NCBI RefSeq assembly: GCF_019396325.1
Contig: NZ_JAHKRO010000100.1
Location: forward strand, 1 to 34,514
Source: Nonomuraea ceibae
GTDB taxonomy: Bacteria > Actinomycetota > Actinomycetes > Streptosporangiales > Streptosporangiaceae
Length of the DNA: 34,514 nucleotides
Direction of reading: 5' to 3'
Both the position numbers and the translations under genes were made by a program. Numbering within the stretch: position 1 is the stretch's first letter; each line of letters starts with the position of its first letter. The notes under the pieces are model-generated. The model saw only the letters and a list, made by a program, of their open reading frames with translations. It made no database searches and was not told the origin of the DNA. Positions 6,955 to 16,131 of the stretch are shown here, piece by piece.

Positions 6955-9900
6955 GTGCCGAGCACCCCCCGCTGGCGTGCGCTCCTGGTGGGAGCGATCG
7001 CATCGTTAAGTCTCGTCATCCCGCCCGGCGTGGCCCAGGCCGCCCCGGATCCCGGCAAGATCAGCGACTCCGTCCAGGCCCAGCTCGACGGTGACGGCAA
7101 GGCGACGTTCTGGGTGCGCATGAAGGGCGAGGCCGACCTCGGCGCCGCGCGCCGGGCCACCTCCAAGGAGGTCAAGGCCGAGCGCGTCTACGAGGCCAAG
7201 ACCGCGCGGGCCAGGACGTCCCAGGCCGCCCTGCGCAAGCTGCTGGAGTCCAACGGCGCCGACCACACCCCGTTCTGGATCGTCAACGCGGTCAAGGTGA
7301 CGGCCGGTCCGAAGCTGGCCGCCGAGATCGCCAAGCTGCCCGAGGTGGACAGGATCGACCCGATCCGCACCGTATCGCTGCCCAAGCCGGTCCCCGGCAA
7401 GGCCGAGGTCAAGGTGAACGCGGCCGAGTGGAACGTCGACCGGGTCGGCGCCCCCCGCGTGTGGAGCGAGCTCGGCAACCGCGGCGAGGGCATCGTGGTC
7501 GCCAACATCGACAGCGGCGTGCAGTTCGACCACCCGGACCTGGCGGCGGCCTACCGCGGCCGAGCCCCGGACGGCTCGCTGCGGCACGACTACAACTGGT
7601 TCGACCCGGGCCGGGTCTGCCCGAGCGCGGCCCCGTGCGACAACAACGGGCACGGCACGCACGTGATGGGCACGATGGTCGGCGCCGGCGGCATCGGCGT
7701 GGCCCCGGGCGCCCGGTGGATCGCGGCCAAGGGCTGCGAGACCAACTCCTGCACCGACGCCTCGCTGCTGGCAGCGGGCCAGTGGGTCCTCGCGCCGACG
7801 GACCTGAACGGCGAGAACCCGCGCCCGGACCTGGCGCCGGACATCGTCAACAACTCCTGGGGCGGCGACGGCTTCGACCCCTGGTACAAGGCGACGGTCG
7901 AGGCGTGGGTGGCGGCCGGCATCTTCCCCATGTTCGCCAACGGCAACGAGGGCCCGGCCTGCGACACCAGCGGCTCGCCCGGCCAGTACCGGGTCAGCTA
8001 CAGCGCGGGCGGCTTCGACGTGAACAACGCGCTGTACACGAACTCCAGCAAGGGCGAGGGCGAGGACGGCGAGATCAAGCCGAACATCGCGGCCCCGGCG
8101 GTCAACGTGCGCTCCTCGGTGCCGGGCGGCTCCTACGCCTCCTACACGGGCACCTCGATGGCCTCGCCGCACGTGGCGGCCACGGTGGCGCTCATCTGGT
8201 CGGCGGCGCCGAGCCTCCAGGGTGACGTGGACGCCACCCGGCCGCTGCTCGACAGCACCGCGATCGACGTGGCCGACACCGCCTGCGGCGGCACCGCGGC
8301 CGACAACAACATCTGGGGCGAGGGCAGGCTGGACACCTACGCCGCCGTCCAGGCCGCGCCGCAGGACGGCCTCGGCGGGCTGTCGGGCACGGTCACCTCG
8401 GGCGGCGCGCCGCTGGCCGGGGTCACGGTGACGACGGACGGCCCGACCTCGCGCAGCGTCGTGACCGGCGCGGACGGCACGTACGCGTTCGTCCGGCTGC
8501 TGCCGGGCGACTACCGGGTGAAGGCGGAGAAGTTCGGCTACGACGCCGCCACGGCGACGGCGGCCGTGACCGCCGGCGCGACGGTCACGGCGGACGTGAC
8601 GCTGGTCCAGCAGGCCACCGGCGTGGTGTCGGGCGTCGTGAGCACCGCCGGCACGCCCGAGCCCGGCGCCCGCGTGGCGGCCAGGGGGACCCCGCTGAGC
8701 GCGGTGTCCGACTCCTCGGGCCGCTACGAGCTGACGCTGCCGCACGGCGAGCACGTGCTGGAGGTCACGCCGTCCTCGCGCTGCGCGAGCCCCGCGACGG
8801 CGGCCGTCACGGTGTCCGGGGACGTGACCGAGGACGTCGAGCTGCCGTTGCGCGGCGACGACTTCGGCTACACCTGCCGCAGCGCCCCGGCGCCCTATGT
8901 GGCGGGCACCGACAAGCTGGCGCTCACCGGCGACGACGAGGCGCTCCAGGTGACGCTGCCGTTCGCGGTCCCGTTCTACGGCGCCGGCCAGAGCCGGGCG
9001 TGGGTGGCGACCAACGGGTTCGTCACGTTCGCGGCCGACCGGGTGGTGGCGGCGGGCAACAGCAGGCTGCCCGCGACGGCCACGCCGAACAACGCCGTCT
9101 TCCCGTTCTGGGACGACTTCGTGGTGGACGCGCAGGCCGGCGTCTACACGGGCGTCACCGGGACGGCGCCGCACCGGCAGTTCGTGGTCGAGTGGCGCAA
9201 CGTCCGCTTCTACGCCGACGCCACGCAGCGGGTGTCGTTCGCGGCGCTGCTCGGCGAGGACGGCACGGTGAGCTACCGGTACAAGGACGTCGAGAGCGAG
9301 CGCGACCAGGGCGCGGCGGGGACCGTCGGCATCGAGAACGCGGCCGGCGACGACGCGCTGCAGTACCTCTACGAGGAGCCGGCGCTGGCCACCGGTCAGG
9401 GCCTGACGTTCAGCGCCTCCCGCCACGGCCTGGTGACGGGCGTGGTCACCGACGCCAACGACGGCGACCCGCTGCCGGGCGCGACCGTCAAGGTGGGCGA
9501 CGTGGCGACGTTCACCACGGGCGCCGACGGCGGCTTCTACGGCCAGCTCCTGGCGGGCGACTACGAGGTGGTCGTGTCCAAGGAGCACTACGGCACCTTC
9601 ACCCAGGCGGTCACCGTCGCCCCGGCCACGGTGACCCAGGTGGACACGGCGCTGGTGACGGGCCGGGTGGCCGCCTCGACGGCCGAGGTCACGGTGGTGA
9701 TGCCGGCGGACGCGAGCAGGGAGCGGACGCTGGAGCTGACGAACCTCGGCTCGCCGACGCCGTACACGGTCACCGCCGACCCGGCGGGCGGCTGGCTCGG
9801 CGTCACGCCGGCCTCCGGCGAGCTGGCCAAGGGGCAGAAGGCGACGCTGGAGGTCACGGTGTCGAGCGACGGCGTGGCGGCCGGCACGGCCCGCGCCGGG

Positions 9901-10458
9901 AAGCTCGTCATCAAGTCCGCCAGCGGCCGGCAGCCGGTCATCGAGGTGACGGTGACGGTCGTGGTGCCCAAGCACCAGGTGGCCGTCGACGTGGGGGCGC
10001 GCCGCGCGTCCACCGACGCCGCCGGTGACGCCTGGACGCCCGACGCCCGCTACCGGGAGGGCGGTCACGGGTACGTGGGCAGCGGCACCCGCGAGCGCGA
10101 CACCCGCAGGACCATCGAGGGCACCGAGGAGCAGACGCTGTTCCGCACGGCCCGCGAGGGCATGCTGGAGTACCGCTTCGACGGGGTGCCGGCCGGCGTC
10201 TACACGGTCGAGCTGGACTTCGCCGAGATCCGCGGCATGGACATGGGCCGGCGGGTGTTCGACGTGCTAGTCGAGGGCCAGCTCGCCATCCCGGCGCTCG
10301 ACCTGGCCCTGGAGGCGGGCACGTACACGGCGGTCAGCAGGCAGTACACGGTCCGCGTCAGCGACGGCCAGCTCAACGTGCGCTTCGCCACCCGGCAGGG
10401 GGCGACGATCGTGAACGCGATCCGCGTCTCCGAGCGGCCGGACAAGACCGCGCCGTAA
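6955..10458 (+). CDS. Secreted modular S8 (subtilisin-like) serine peptidase
   Basis: A 1167-aa exported protease. It has a Sec signal peptide (charged start, hydrophobic LLVGAIASLSLVIP, AQA-A cleavage), then an I9-like propeptide region, then the S8 domain with Asp186 (NIDSG), His233 (NGHGTHVMG), the oxyanion Asn in NNSWGGDG and Ser401 (GTSMASPH). The C-terminal half is a string of beta modules: two carboxypeptidase-regulatory-like domains (about 475-630), a propeller/nidogen-like segment with ATNGFVTF and FPFWDDF (about 640-820), a third regulatory-like domain, a BACON-like domain (GGWLGVTPASGELAKGQ) and a malectin-like terminal domain (AVDVGARRAS to NAIRVSE). The last two suggest carbohydrate or cell-wall contact. 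The GTG start has a good GAAGGAGA upstream. All catalytic residues are present, so it should be active outside the cell. Confidence 0.93.
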   Translation: MPSTPRWRALLVGAIASLSLVIPPGVAQAAPDPGKISDSVQAQLDGDGKATFWVRMKGEADLGAARRATSKEVKAERVYEAKTARARTSQAALRKLLESNGADHTPFWIVNAVKVTAGPKLAAEIAKLPEVDRIDPIRTVSLPKPVPGKAEVKVNAAEWNVDRVGAPRVWSELGNRGEGIVVANIDSGVQFDHPDLAAAYRGRAPDGSLRHDYNWFDPGRVCPSAAPCDNNGHGTHVMGTMVGAGGIGVAPGARWIAAKGCETNSCTDASLLAAGQWVLAPTDLNGENPRPDLAPDIVNNSWGGDGFDPWYKATVEAWVAAGIFPMFANGNEGPACDTSGSPGQYRVSYSAGGFDVNNALYTNSSKGEGEDGEIKPNIAAPAVNVRSSVPGGSYASYTGTSMASPHVAATVALIWSAAPSLQGDVDATRPLLDSTAIDVADTACGGTAADNNIWGEGRLDTYAAVQAAPQDGLGGLSGTVTSGGAPLAGVTVTTDGPTSRSVVTGADGTYAFVRLLPGDYRVKAEKFGYDAATATAAVTAGATVTADVTLVQQATGVVSGVVSTAGTPEPGARVAARGTPLSAVSDSSGRYELTLPHGEHVLEVTPSSRCASPATAAVTVSGDVTEDVELPLRGDDFGYTCRSAPAPYVAGTDKLALTGDDEALQVTLPFAVPFYGAGQSRAWVATNGFVTFAADRVVAAGNSRLPATATPNNAVFPFWDDFVVDAQAGVYTGVTGTAPHRQFVVEWRNVRFYADATQRVSFAALLGEDGTVSYRYKDVESERDQGAAGTVGIENAAGDDALQYLYEEPALATGQGLTFSASRHGLVTGVVTDANDGDPLPGATVKVGDVATFTTGADGGFYGQLLAGDYEVVVSKEHYGTFTQAVTVAPATVTQVDTALVTGRVAASTAEVTVVMPADASRERTLELTNLGSPTPYTVTADPAGGWLGVTPASGELAKGQKATLEVTVSSDGVAAGTARAGKLVIKSASGRQPVIEVTVTVVVPKHQVAVDVGARRASTDAAGDAWTPDARYREGGHGYVGSGTRERDTRRTIEGTEEQTLFRTAREGMLEYRFDGVPAGVYTVELDFAEIRGMDMGRRVFDVLVEGQLAIPALDLALEAGTYTAVSRQYTVRVSDGQLNVRFATRQGATIVNAIRVSERPDKTAP

Positions 10459-10477
10459 TCAGCGCCGTTTACAGCTG

Positions 10478-10510
10478 ATGCCGCCCGGGCTACCACCGCC
10501 CGGGCGGCAT
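10478..10510 (+). terminator. Strong hairpin terminator after the subtilase gene
   Basis: A perfect 13-bp inverted repeat, ATGCCGCCCGGGC and its complement, around a 7-nt loop. It begins 20 nt after the subtilase stop and ends 16 nt before the next start. There is no T run, as is common for actinobacterial hairpin terminators. Confidence 0.7.
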
Positions 10511-10526
10511 CTGTTACTGGTGGGTC

Positions 10527-12146
10527 ATGCGACGTGTGCGGATCCATCGCGATCTTCCCGTGGAGATGCCCGACGGCGTGGTGCTGCTCGCCGACCGCTA
10601 CGAGGCGCCCGGCGGCGGCCCGGCTCCGGTGGTGCTGATCCGCTCGCCGTACGGCAGGCGGGGCGTGTTCGGGTTCGTGTACGGGCGCGGCTTCGCCCGC
10701 AACGGCTTCCACGTGGTGATCCAGAGCTGCCGGGGCGGGTTCGGCTCCGGCGGGCAGCTCGACCCGCTGGGCGACGAGCGGGACGACGGCCTGGCCACGC
10801 TTGACTGGCTGCGCGGGCAGCCGTGGTACGGCGGGTCGCTGGCCATGTTCGGCCCCTCCTACCTGGGCTACACGCAGTGGGCGGTGGCGGCCGAGGCCGG
10901 GCCCGAGCTGAAGGCGATGGCCACGCAGATCACCGCCTCCCAGTTCCGCGACGCCGCCTATGTGGGCGGGGCGTTCGCGCTGGAGTCGGCGCTGAGCTGG
11001 ACGACGCTGACGGACGCGATGTCGCGCCGGTTCGGCGGGGCGGCGGCGCCGCTGACGGCTCCCCGGCTGACGCGCCGGGCCGTGCTGTCGGGGCTGTCGG
11101 GGCGGCCGGTGTCCGAGCTGGACCTGGCCTCGGCGGGCCGCCCGCTGCGCTTCTACCGGGACCTGCTGGCCCATCACGCCGACCCGGCCGTGCCGTACTG
11201 GGACAAGCGTGACTTCTCCCCTCGGGTGGGTGAGGTGGAGGCGGCGGTCACCATGCTCGGCGGGTGGTACGACGTGTTCCTGCCGTGGCAGCTCAAGGAC
11301 TACCTGGCGCTGCGGGCGGCGGGGCGGCGGCCGCAGCTGACGATCGGGCCGTGGTGGCACGTGGACGCACGGCACGGGCGGGTGGCGCTGGCCGAGTCGC
11401 TGGCCTGGTTCCGGGCGCACCTGCTCGGCGACCCGTCGGGGCTGCGCGAGCAGCCGGTGCGGCTGTACGTGACGGGGGCCGGGGAGTGGCGCGACTATCC
11501 CGACTGGCCGGTGCCGGGCTCGCGGCAGGTGCGCTGGCACCTGCGCGAGGACGGCGGGCTGGAGCGGGAGCCGCCGCGCGCGGGCGGGGCGGACCGCTTC
11601 CGCTACCACCCGGACCATCCCACGCCGGTGATCGGCGGGCCGGTGCTGCTGGCCGACTCCCGGCCGCGCGACCAGCGGCGCCTGGAGGCGCGGCGCGACG
11701 TGCTCGTCTACTCCTCGGCGGAGCTGGAGTCGGACGTGGAGGCGATCGGGCCGGTCTCGGCCGAGCTGTTCGTCCGGTCCAGCACGCCGTACGTGGACGT
11801 GGTGGTGCGGGTGTGCGACGTGCGTCCGGGCGGGAAGTCCATGAACGTGTGCGAGGGCGTGCGGAGGCTGCGGCCGGAGCTGCCTGATAATTCGGAAATG
11901 CCCGATAAAGTGGGCGATGTGCGGAGAGTGCTGGTGGATCTGTGGCCGGTGGGCCACCGGTTCCGGCGCGGCCACCGCATCCGGGTCCACGTGGCCGCCG
12001 GCGCGTACCCGACGATCGCCCGCAACCCGGGCACCGGGCGGCCGCTCGGCGAGGGCGGGCCGATGGTGGCCGCCGACGTCGAGGTGTTCCGCTCCCCCGC
12101 GCACCCGTCCGCCGTGATCCTCCCGCTGTGCGCGCCGCTCGGCTGA
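10527..12146 (+). CDS. CocE/NonD family (X-Pro dipeptidyl-peptidase S15-like) hydrolase
   Basis: A 539-aa alpha/beta hydrolase of the CocE/NonD type. The N-terminal core has RIHRDLPVEMPDGVVLLADRY and CRGGFGSGG, and the nucleophile elbow GPSYLG places Ser111. The likely Asp lies in GGWYDVFLPWQLKDY and the His in GPWWHVDARHG. The C-terminal jelly-roll domain (VYSSAELESDVEAIGPVSAELFV to VHVAAGAYP) is standard. Family members cleave esters or amides (cocaine, acylated antibiotics, X-Pro peptides); the substrate here is unknown. There is no signal peptide. Its stop overlaps the WYL regulator start, so the two are probably one operon, and the regulator may respond to the substrate. Confidence 0.9.
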   Translation: MRRVRIHRDLPVEMPDGVVLLADRYEAPGGGPAPVVLIRSPYGRRGVFGFVYGRGFARNGFHVVIQSCRGGFGSGGQLDPLGDERDDGLATLDWLRGQPWYGGSLAMFGPSYLGYTQWAVAAEAGPELKAMATQITASQFRDAAYVGGAFALESALSWTTLTDAMSRRFGGAAAPLTAPRLTRRAVLSGLSGRPVSELDLASAGRPLRFYRDLLAHHADPAVPYWDKRDFSPRVGEVEAAVTMLGGWYDVFLPWQLKDYLALRAAGRRPQLTIGPWWHVDARHGRVALAESLAWFRAHLLGDPSGLREQPVRLYVTGAGEWRDYPDWPVPGSRQVRWHLREDGGLEREPPRAGGADRFRYHPDHPTPVIGGPVLLADSRPRDQRRLEARRDVLVYSSAELESDVEAIGPVSAELFVRSSTPYVDVVVRVCDVRPGGKSMNVCEGVRRLRPELPDNSEMPDKVGDVRRVLVDLWPVGHRFRRGHRIRVHVAAGAYPTIARNPGTGRPLGEGGPMVAADVEVFRSPAHPSAVILPLCAPLG

Positions 12147-13084
12147 TGTCGCTGGTCCTGCTGCTGCAGGGCCGGGGCGGGATGACGGCGGCGGAGCTGG
12201 CGCGCGAGCTGGAGGTGTCGGAGCGGACCGTGCACCGCGACGTGCTGGCGCTGTCGGAGGCGGGCGTCCCGGTCTACGCCGACCGGGGGCGCGGCGGCGG
12301 CTACCGGCTGCTGGAGGGCTACCGCACCCGGCTGACGGGGCTGGACCGGGCCGAGGCCGAGGCGCTGTTCCTGTCGGGGGTGCCGGCGGCGCTGCGCGAG
12401 ATGGGGCTGCAGGAGGTGGCCGCGACGGCCCGGCTCAAGGCCGCCGCCGCGCTCGCCCCCGGCCTGCGCGACGCCCCCGCGACCGCCGCGCAGCGCTTCC
12501 ACCTGGACGCGCCGGGCTGGTTCGCCTCCGCCGACCCGCCGCCCGGCGCGCTCGCGCCGCTGGCCAGGGCCGTGTGGAACGACCGCACGGTGAGCGCGTC
12601 GTACCAGGAACGGGTGCGCGCGCTGGAGCCGTACGGGCTGGTGCTGAAGGCGGGCTCCTGGTACCTGGCCGCGCGCTCGCGCGGCCGGTTCCTCGTCTAC
12701 CGGGTGGACCGGTTCGGCGGCGTCGAGCAGGACGGCGGCCGGTTCGACCGCGACCCCGGCTTCGACCTGGCCGCGTTCTGGGCCGCGCGGTCCGCCGAGT
12801 TCACCCGGTCGCTGCTGCGCGAGGAGATCACGCTGCGGCTGAGCCCGCTCGGGGTGCGGATGCTGCGGCACGTCGCCGACCCGGCGGCGCTGCCCGGCGC
12901 GCTCGCCTCGCTGCGGCCCGACGGCACCGTGCGGCTGGCCGTCGAGTCGGTCGAGGTGGCGTTCTCGCAGGTGCTGCGGTTCGGGCCGGAGGCCGAGGTG
13001 CTGGGCCCGCCGGAGCTGCGGGCCCTGGTCGCCGCCGCGGCGGCCCGCACGGCGGAGCTCTACCGCGCGGACCCCGGCCGGTAG
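12146..13084 (+). CDS. WYL-domain transcriptional regulator (DeoR/HTH_11 type)
   Basis: A 312-aa protein starting with ATG that overlaps the previous stop (TGATG). The N-terminal winged helix is MTAAELARELEVSERTVHRD followed by GVPVYADRGRGGGYRLLEGY (about residues 13-60). The WYL domain in the middle contains the literal GSWYLAARSRG, and a C-terminal WCX-like extension follows. An in-frame GTG at 12128 would add RAARL, which resembles the usual family start (ARLLRLLSLLQ), so translation may begin 18 nt earlier, inside the hydrolase gene. WYL proteins bind small ligands or nucleic acid ends. Coupling to the hydrolase suggests local control of that gene. Confidence 0.9.
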   Translation: MSLVLLLQGRGGMTAAELARELEVSERTVHRDVLALSEAGVPVYADRGRGGGYRLLEGYRTRLTGLDRAEAEALFLSGVPAALREMGLQEVAATARLKAAAALAPGLRDAPATAAQRFHLDAPGWFASADPPPGALAPLARAVWNDRTVSASYQERVRALEPYGLVLKAGSWYLAARSRGRFLVYRVDRFGGVEQDGGRFDRDPGFDLAAFWAARSAEFTRSLLREEITLRLSPLGVRMLRHVADPAALPGALASLRPDGTVRLAVESVEVAFSQVLRFGPEAEVLGPPELRALVAAAAARTAELYRADPGR

Positions 13085-13091
13085 GGCCGGG
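13073..13091. terminator. Hairpin between the convergent WYL and SDR genes
   Basis: CCCGGCC and GGCCGGG pair perfectly around GGTAG. The hairpin overlaps the stop of the WYL gene and lies 8 bp from the stop of the convergent SDR gene. Its position suits a bidirectional terminator, but no T tract is visible on either strand. Confidence 0.4.
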
Positions 13092-13099
13092 CAGGACCG

Positions 13100-13993
13100 C
13101 TACCGGTAGTCCTCGGGGGCCGCGTCCTTGCCGCCCTCGCGCACCTCGGCGATGTAGCGCCACACCTGCGGCCTGCTGCCGTCGACGTCGGTGAACCCGT
13201 ACGCCAGCGCCAGCTCCTCGCTGGAGACCGACCGGCCCGACCAGCGGCCCCGGCCGGGGTCGGCGGCCAGCGCGGCGACCGCGCGGCCCGCGTACGCCGG
13301 AGTCTCCGACACCCCGAACGTGGGATTCCCGGCGACGGCGTCGCGCCAGGTCTCCTCGGTGACGCCGAAGTTCTCCAGCATGGCCTCCGAGCGCAGGAAG
13401 CCGGGCGTGAGCGCCACCGCCGTGCCGCCGTGCGGGCGCAGCTCCTCGGCCTGCGCGTACGCCAGCCGGTTGACGGCCGTCTTCGCCAGGTCGTAGAAGA
13501 TCGACTCGCGGTAGCGGGTGGCGTTGAAGTCGCTGGTGCCGTCGGTCACCTCCACGACCAGGCCGCCCTCGTTGCGGATGAGCAGCGGCAGCAGGTGGTG
13601 GCTGGTGATGAGGTGGGTGTCGACGGCCAGCCGGAGCAGGCGCAGGCCCTTGTCCAGGTCGTGCTCCCAGACGGGGGTGTGCCACTGCCACAGCGCGTCG
13701 GCGCCCCAGACGTCGTTGACGAGCACGTCCAGCCTGCCCTGCTCGCGGTCGATCCGCTCGGCCAGCGCCCTGACCTGGGCCGGGTCCAGATGGTCGACGC
13801 GGACCGGGATGCCGGTGCCGCCGGCGGCGCTCACCCGCTCGGCGGTCTCCTCGATGGTCTCCGGCCGGTTCATCTCCGAGCGTCCCTCGCGCGTGGACCT
13901 GCCGGTGCAGTAGACGGTCGCGCCGGCGGCGCCCAGTTCGACCGCGATGCCCCGTCCTGTGCCGCGGGTCGCGCCCGCCACCAAAGCAATCAT
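13100..13993 (-). CDS. SDR family oxidoreductase
   Basis: A 297-aa short-chain dehydrogenase. The Rossmann TGxxxGxG motif is GATRGTGRG at the N terminus, followed by CTGRSTREG, an NADP-type pattern. NVWGADALW occupies the usual NNAG region (here VLVNDVWG), and the catalytic YxxxK is YDLAK. The chain is longer than the 250-aa norm because of an extended substrate loop (ESIFYD region) and a C-terminal tail. The ATG at 13993 is preferred because AGGGTGG lies upstream and it begins directly with the nucleotide-binding strand (MIALVAGAT). It stands alone, convergent with the WYL gene and divergent from the symporter pair. The substrate is unknown. Confidence 0.88.
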   Translation of the reverse strand: MIALVAGATRGTGRGIAVELGAAGATVYCTGRSTREGRSEMNRPETIEETAERVSAAGGTGIPVRVDHLDPAQVRALAERIDREQGRLDVLVNDVWGADALWQWHTPVWEHDLDKGLRLLRLAVDTHLITSHHLLPLLIRNEGGLVVEVTDGTSDFNATRYRESIFYDLAKTAVNRLAYAQAEELRPHGGTAVALTPGFLRSEAMLENFGVTEETWRDAVAGNPTFGVSETPAYAGRAVAALAADPGRGRWSGRSVSSEELALAYGFTDVDGSRPQVWRYIAEVREGGKDAAPEDYR

Positions 13994-14305
13994 GCGGCCA
14001 CCCTGTTCCGGTAAGAGGACATCCCCTGTCATGTTTTCCCCGTTCGTCGCGGGGAGCCGACCATTCGCCGATCGGTGACCTGACCCGATTTCCGGGCGTG
14101 GTTAATGTGCCGGGCAGAGCCGCGGCACGGGCTTCGTCGCGGCCCGGTGGCGGCGGCCGGCCTAGACCCGGACTTTCTACGCTAAATCGTGATAAAGGTG
14201 ACGTTGGGGTTAATATCCCCGCAGCGTTACTCTCCCACCACTGACCGCGAGTCACGGGCCCGGTCACCGCGCCCCTGGCTCCTGACGTGGACACGGGAGA
14301 CACCG
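13994..14305. other. 312-nt divergent intergenic region, SDR to symporter pair
   Basis: I see no convincing gene here. It must hold the promoters for the SDR gene (minus) and for the DUF3311/symporter pair (plus). Visible elements include a CCGATCGG palindrome near 14070, a GTGCCG/CGGCAC hairpin near 14110-14130, the partial dyad GGGG-TTAATAT-CCCC near 14205-14220, and a weak plus-strand promoter candidate, TTGGGG with 18-nt spacing to TACTCT. None is strong enough to assign a regulator. Confidence 0.4.
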
Positions 14306-14515
14306 ATGACCACCCCCCGAGACGCCGAGCCGCGGACCGACCGCAGCCCGTGGAACTGGCTGCTGTTCGTGCCGATCGTGCTGCCGCTGCTGACGTTCCT
14401 GTTCAACGCGGACGAGCCCCGCCTGCTCGGCTTCCCCCTGTTCTACTGGCTGCAGATCGCCTTCATCGCCGTCGGCGTCGGCTGCACCACGCTCGTCTAC
14501 CGGATGACCAAGTGA
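14306..14515 (+). CDS. DUF3311 small membrane protein (symporter partner)
   Basis: A 69-aa protein with two transmembrane helices (WLLFVPIVLPLLTFLFN and LFYWLQIAFIAVGVGCTTLVY), matching the DUF3311 pattern of a short protein encoded directly before an SSS-family permease. It is analogous to the YjcH/DUF485 partner of the acetate permease ActP. The ATG has GGGAGA six nt upstream. Its stop overlaps the symporter start (GTGA), so the two are made together. The likely role is assembly or stability of the permease; this is inference from the constant pairing. Confidence 0.88.
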   Translation: MTTPRDAEPRTDRSPWNWLLFVPIVLPLLTFLFNADEPRLLGFPLFYWLQIAFIAVGVGCTTLVYRMTK

Positions 14516-16131
14516 GCGCGCACACGACCGAACTGGTCGTCTTCACGCTGCTGTTCCTGCTCGTGAGCGGCATGGGCTTCGTCGCCGCCCGATGGCGGCG
14601 GCCCGAGAGCATCGAGAGCATCGAGAGCCTCAACGAGTGGGGGCTGGGCGGGCGCAACTTCGGCACCTGGATCACCTGGTTCCTGGTGGGCGGCGACCTC
14701 TACACCGCCTACACGTTCGTGGCCGTGCCCGCGCTCATGTTCAGCGCCGGGGCGCTCGGCTTCTACGCGCTGCCGTACACCGTGGTGATCTACCCGCTGG
14801 TGTTCCTCGTGCTGGCGCGGATGTGGTCGGTGTCGCACGTGCACGGGTTCGTCACGCCGGCCGACTTCGTCCGGGCCCGGTTCGGCTCGCCGACGCTGGC
14901 GCTGCTCATCGCGATCACCGGCCTGGTGGCGACGATGCCGTACATCGCGCTGCAGCTCGTCGGCATCGAGGCGGTGCTCAAGACGATGGGCATCACCGGG
15001 CACCTGCCGATCATCATCGCGTTCGCCATCCTGGCGGCCTACACCTACCAGTCGGGGCTGCGCGCCCCGGCGCTGATCGCGTTCGTCAAGGACACGCTGA
15101 TCTACGTGGTGATCCTGGCGGCCGTCATCTACATCCCGGCCAAGCTGGGCGGCTGGGGGTCGATCTTCGACGCCGCCGCGGCGAAGTTCGCCGCCACGCC
15201 CAACCCGGCGGACGGGATCACGCTGAACGCCTCCAACCAGCTCCAGTACATCACGCTGGCCTTCGGGTCGGCGCTGGCGCTGTTCCTGTACCCGCACAGC
15301 CTGACCGGCGCCCTGGCGTCAAGGAACCGGGCCGTGATCAAGCGCAACATGTCGGCGCTGCCCGCCTACAGCTTCCTGCTCGGCCTGATCGCGTTGCTCG
15401 GCTTCATGGCCATCGCCGCCGGGACCAAGCCGGTCGTGGGCGCCAACGGCAAGGCGGACACGAACACGATCGTGCCCGCGCTGTTCGACCAGATGTTCCC
15501 CGACTGGTTCGCGGGCGTCGCCTACGCCGCGATCGGCATCGGCGCGCTCGTGCCCGCCGCGATCATGTCGATCGCCGCGGCGAACCTGTTCACCCGCAAC
15601 GTCTACCGCGAGTACCTGAACAAGAACGCCACCGACGCCCAGGAGGCCAAGGTCTCCAAGCTGGTGTCGCTGGTCGTCAAGGTGGGCGCGGTGCTGTGCA
15701 TCCTGATGCTCGACCCGCAGTTCTCCATCGACCTGCAGCTCATCGGCGGCGTCATCATCCTGCAGACGCTGCCGTCGGTCGGGCTGGGCCTCTACACGCG
15801 CTGGTTCCACAAGGGCGGGCTGATCGCCGGGTGGGCGGCCGGGCTCGGCGCCGGCCTGTGGATGCTCTACCTGATCCCGAACCCGGCCAGCGGCAAGGCG
15901 CACTTCGGCGGATCGGCGTTCTCGCTGGGCAACCTCGGGTTCGACACCAAGATGACGATCTACGCGGGCTTCCTGGCGCTGGCCGTGAACCTGGTCGTGG
16001 CGGTGCTGGGGACGTACCTGTTCCGGGCGCTGAAGGTGGCCGACGGCAAGGACGCGACGGCGCGGAGCGACTACTTCGCCGACGAGGGCGACCCGAAGGT
16101 CAAGCCGATGGACCTGACCGGGACGCACTGA
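14512..16131 (+). CDS. Sodium:solute symporter, monocarboxylate (MctP/MctC)-like
   Basis: A 539-aa SSS-family permease with about 13 hydrophobic helices. The GTG start overlaps the DUF3311 stop. The EWGLGGRNFGTWITWFLVGGDLYTAYTF region (around residues 42-70) is typical of MctP/MctC-type transporters of pyruvate, lactate, acetate and propionate. A DUF3311 partner in front is the usual arrangement for that group, so short-chain monocarboxylate uptake is the best guess. A 9-bp unit (GAGAGCATC) is repeated three times at 14605-14631, giving IESIESIES in the first cytoplasmic loop. The last 32 bp overlap the end of the convergent SARP gene. Confidence 0.88.
   Translation: MSAHTTELVVFTLLFLLVSGMGFVAARWRRPESIESIESLNEWGLGGRNFGTWITWFLVGGDLYTAYTFVAVPALMFSAGALGFYALPYTVVIYPLVFLVLARMWSVSHVHGFVTPADFVRARFGSPTLALLIAITGLVATMPYIALQLVGIEAVLKTMGITGHLPIIIAFAILAAYTYQSGLRAPALIAFVKDTLIYVVILAAVIYIPAKLGGWGSIFDAAAAKFAATPNPADGITLNASNQLQYITLAFGSALALFLYPHSLTGALASRNRAVIKRNMSALPAYSFLLGLIALLGFMAIAAGTKPVVGANGKADTNTIVPALFDQMFPDWFAGVAYAAIGIGALVPAAIMSIAAANLFTRNVYREYLNKNATDAQEAKVSKLVSLVVKVGAVLCILMLDPQFSIDLQLIGGVIILQTLPSVGLGLYTRWFHKGGLIAGWAAGLGAGLWMLYLIPNPASGKAHFGGSAFSLGNLGFDTKMTIYAGFLALAVNLVVAVLGTYLFRALKVADGKDATARSDYFADEGDPKVKPMDLTGTH

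Noticed and set aside
14605..14631. Three 9-bp repeats as a mobile or CRISPR-like repeat
   Set aside because: They are in frame inside the symporter gene, encode IESIESIES and have no spacer structure.
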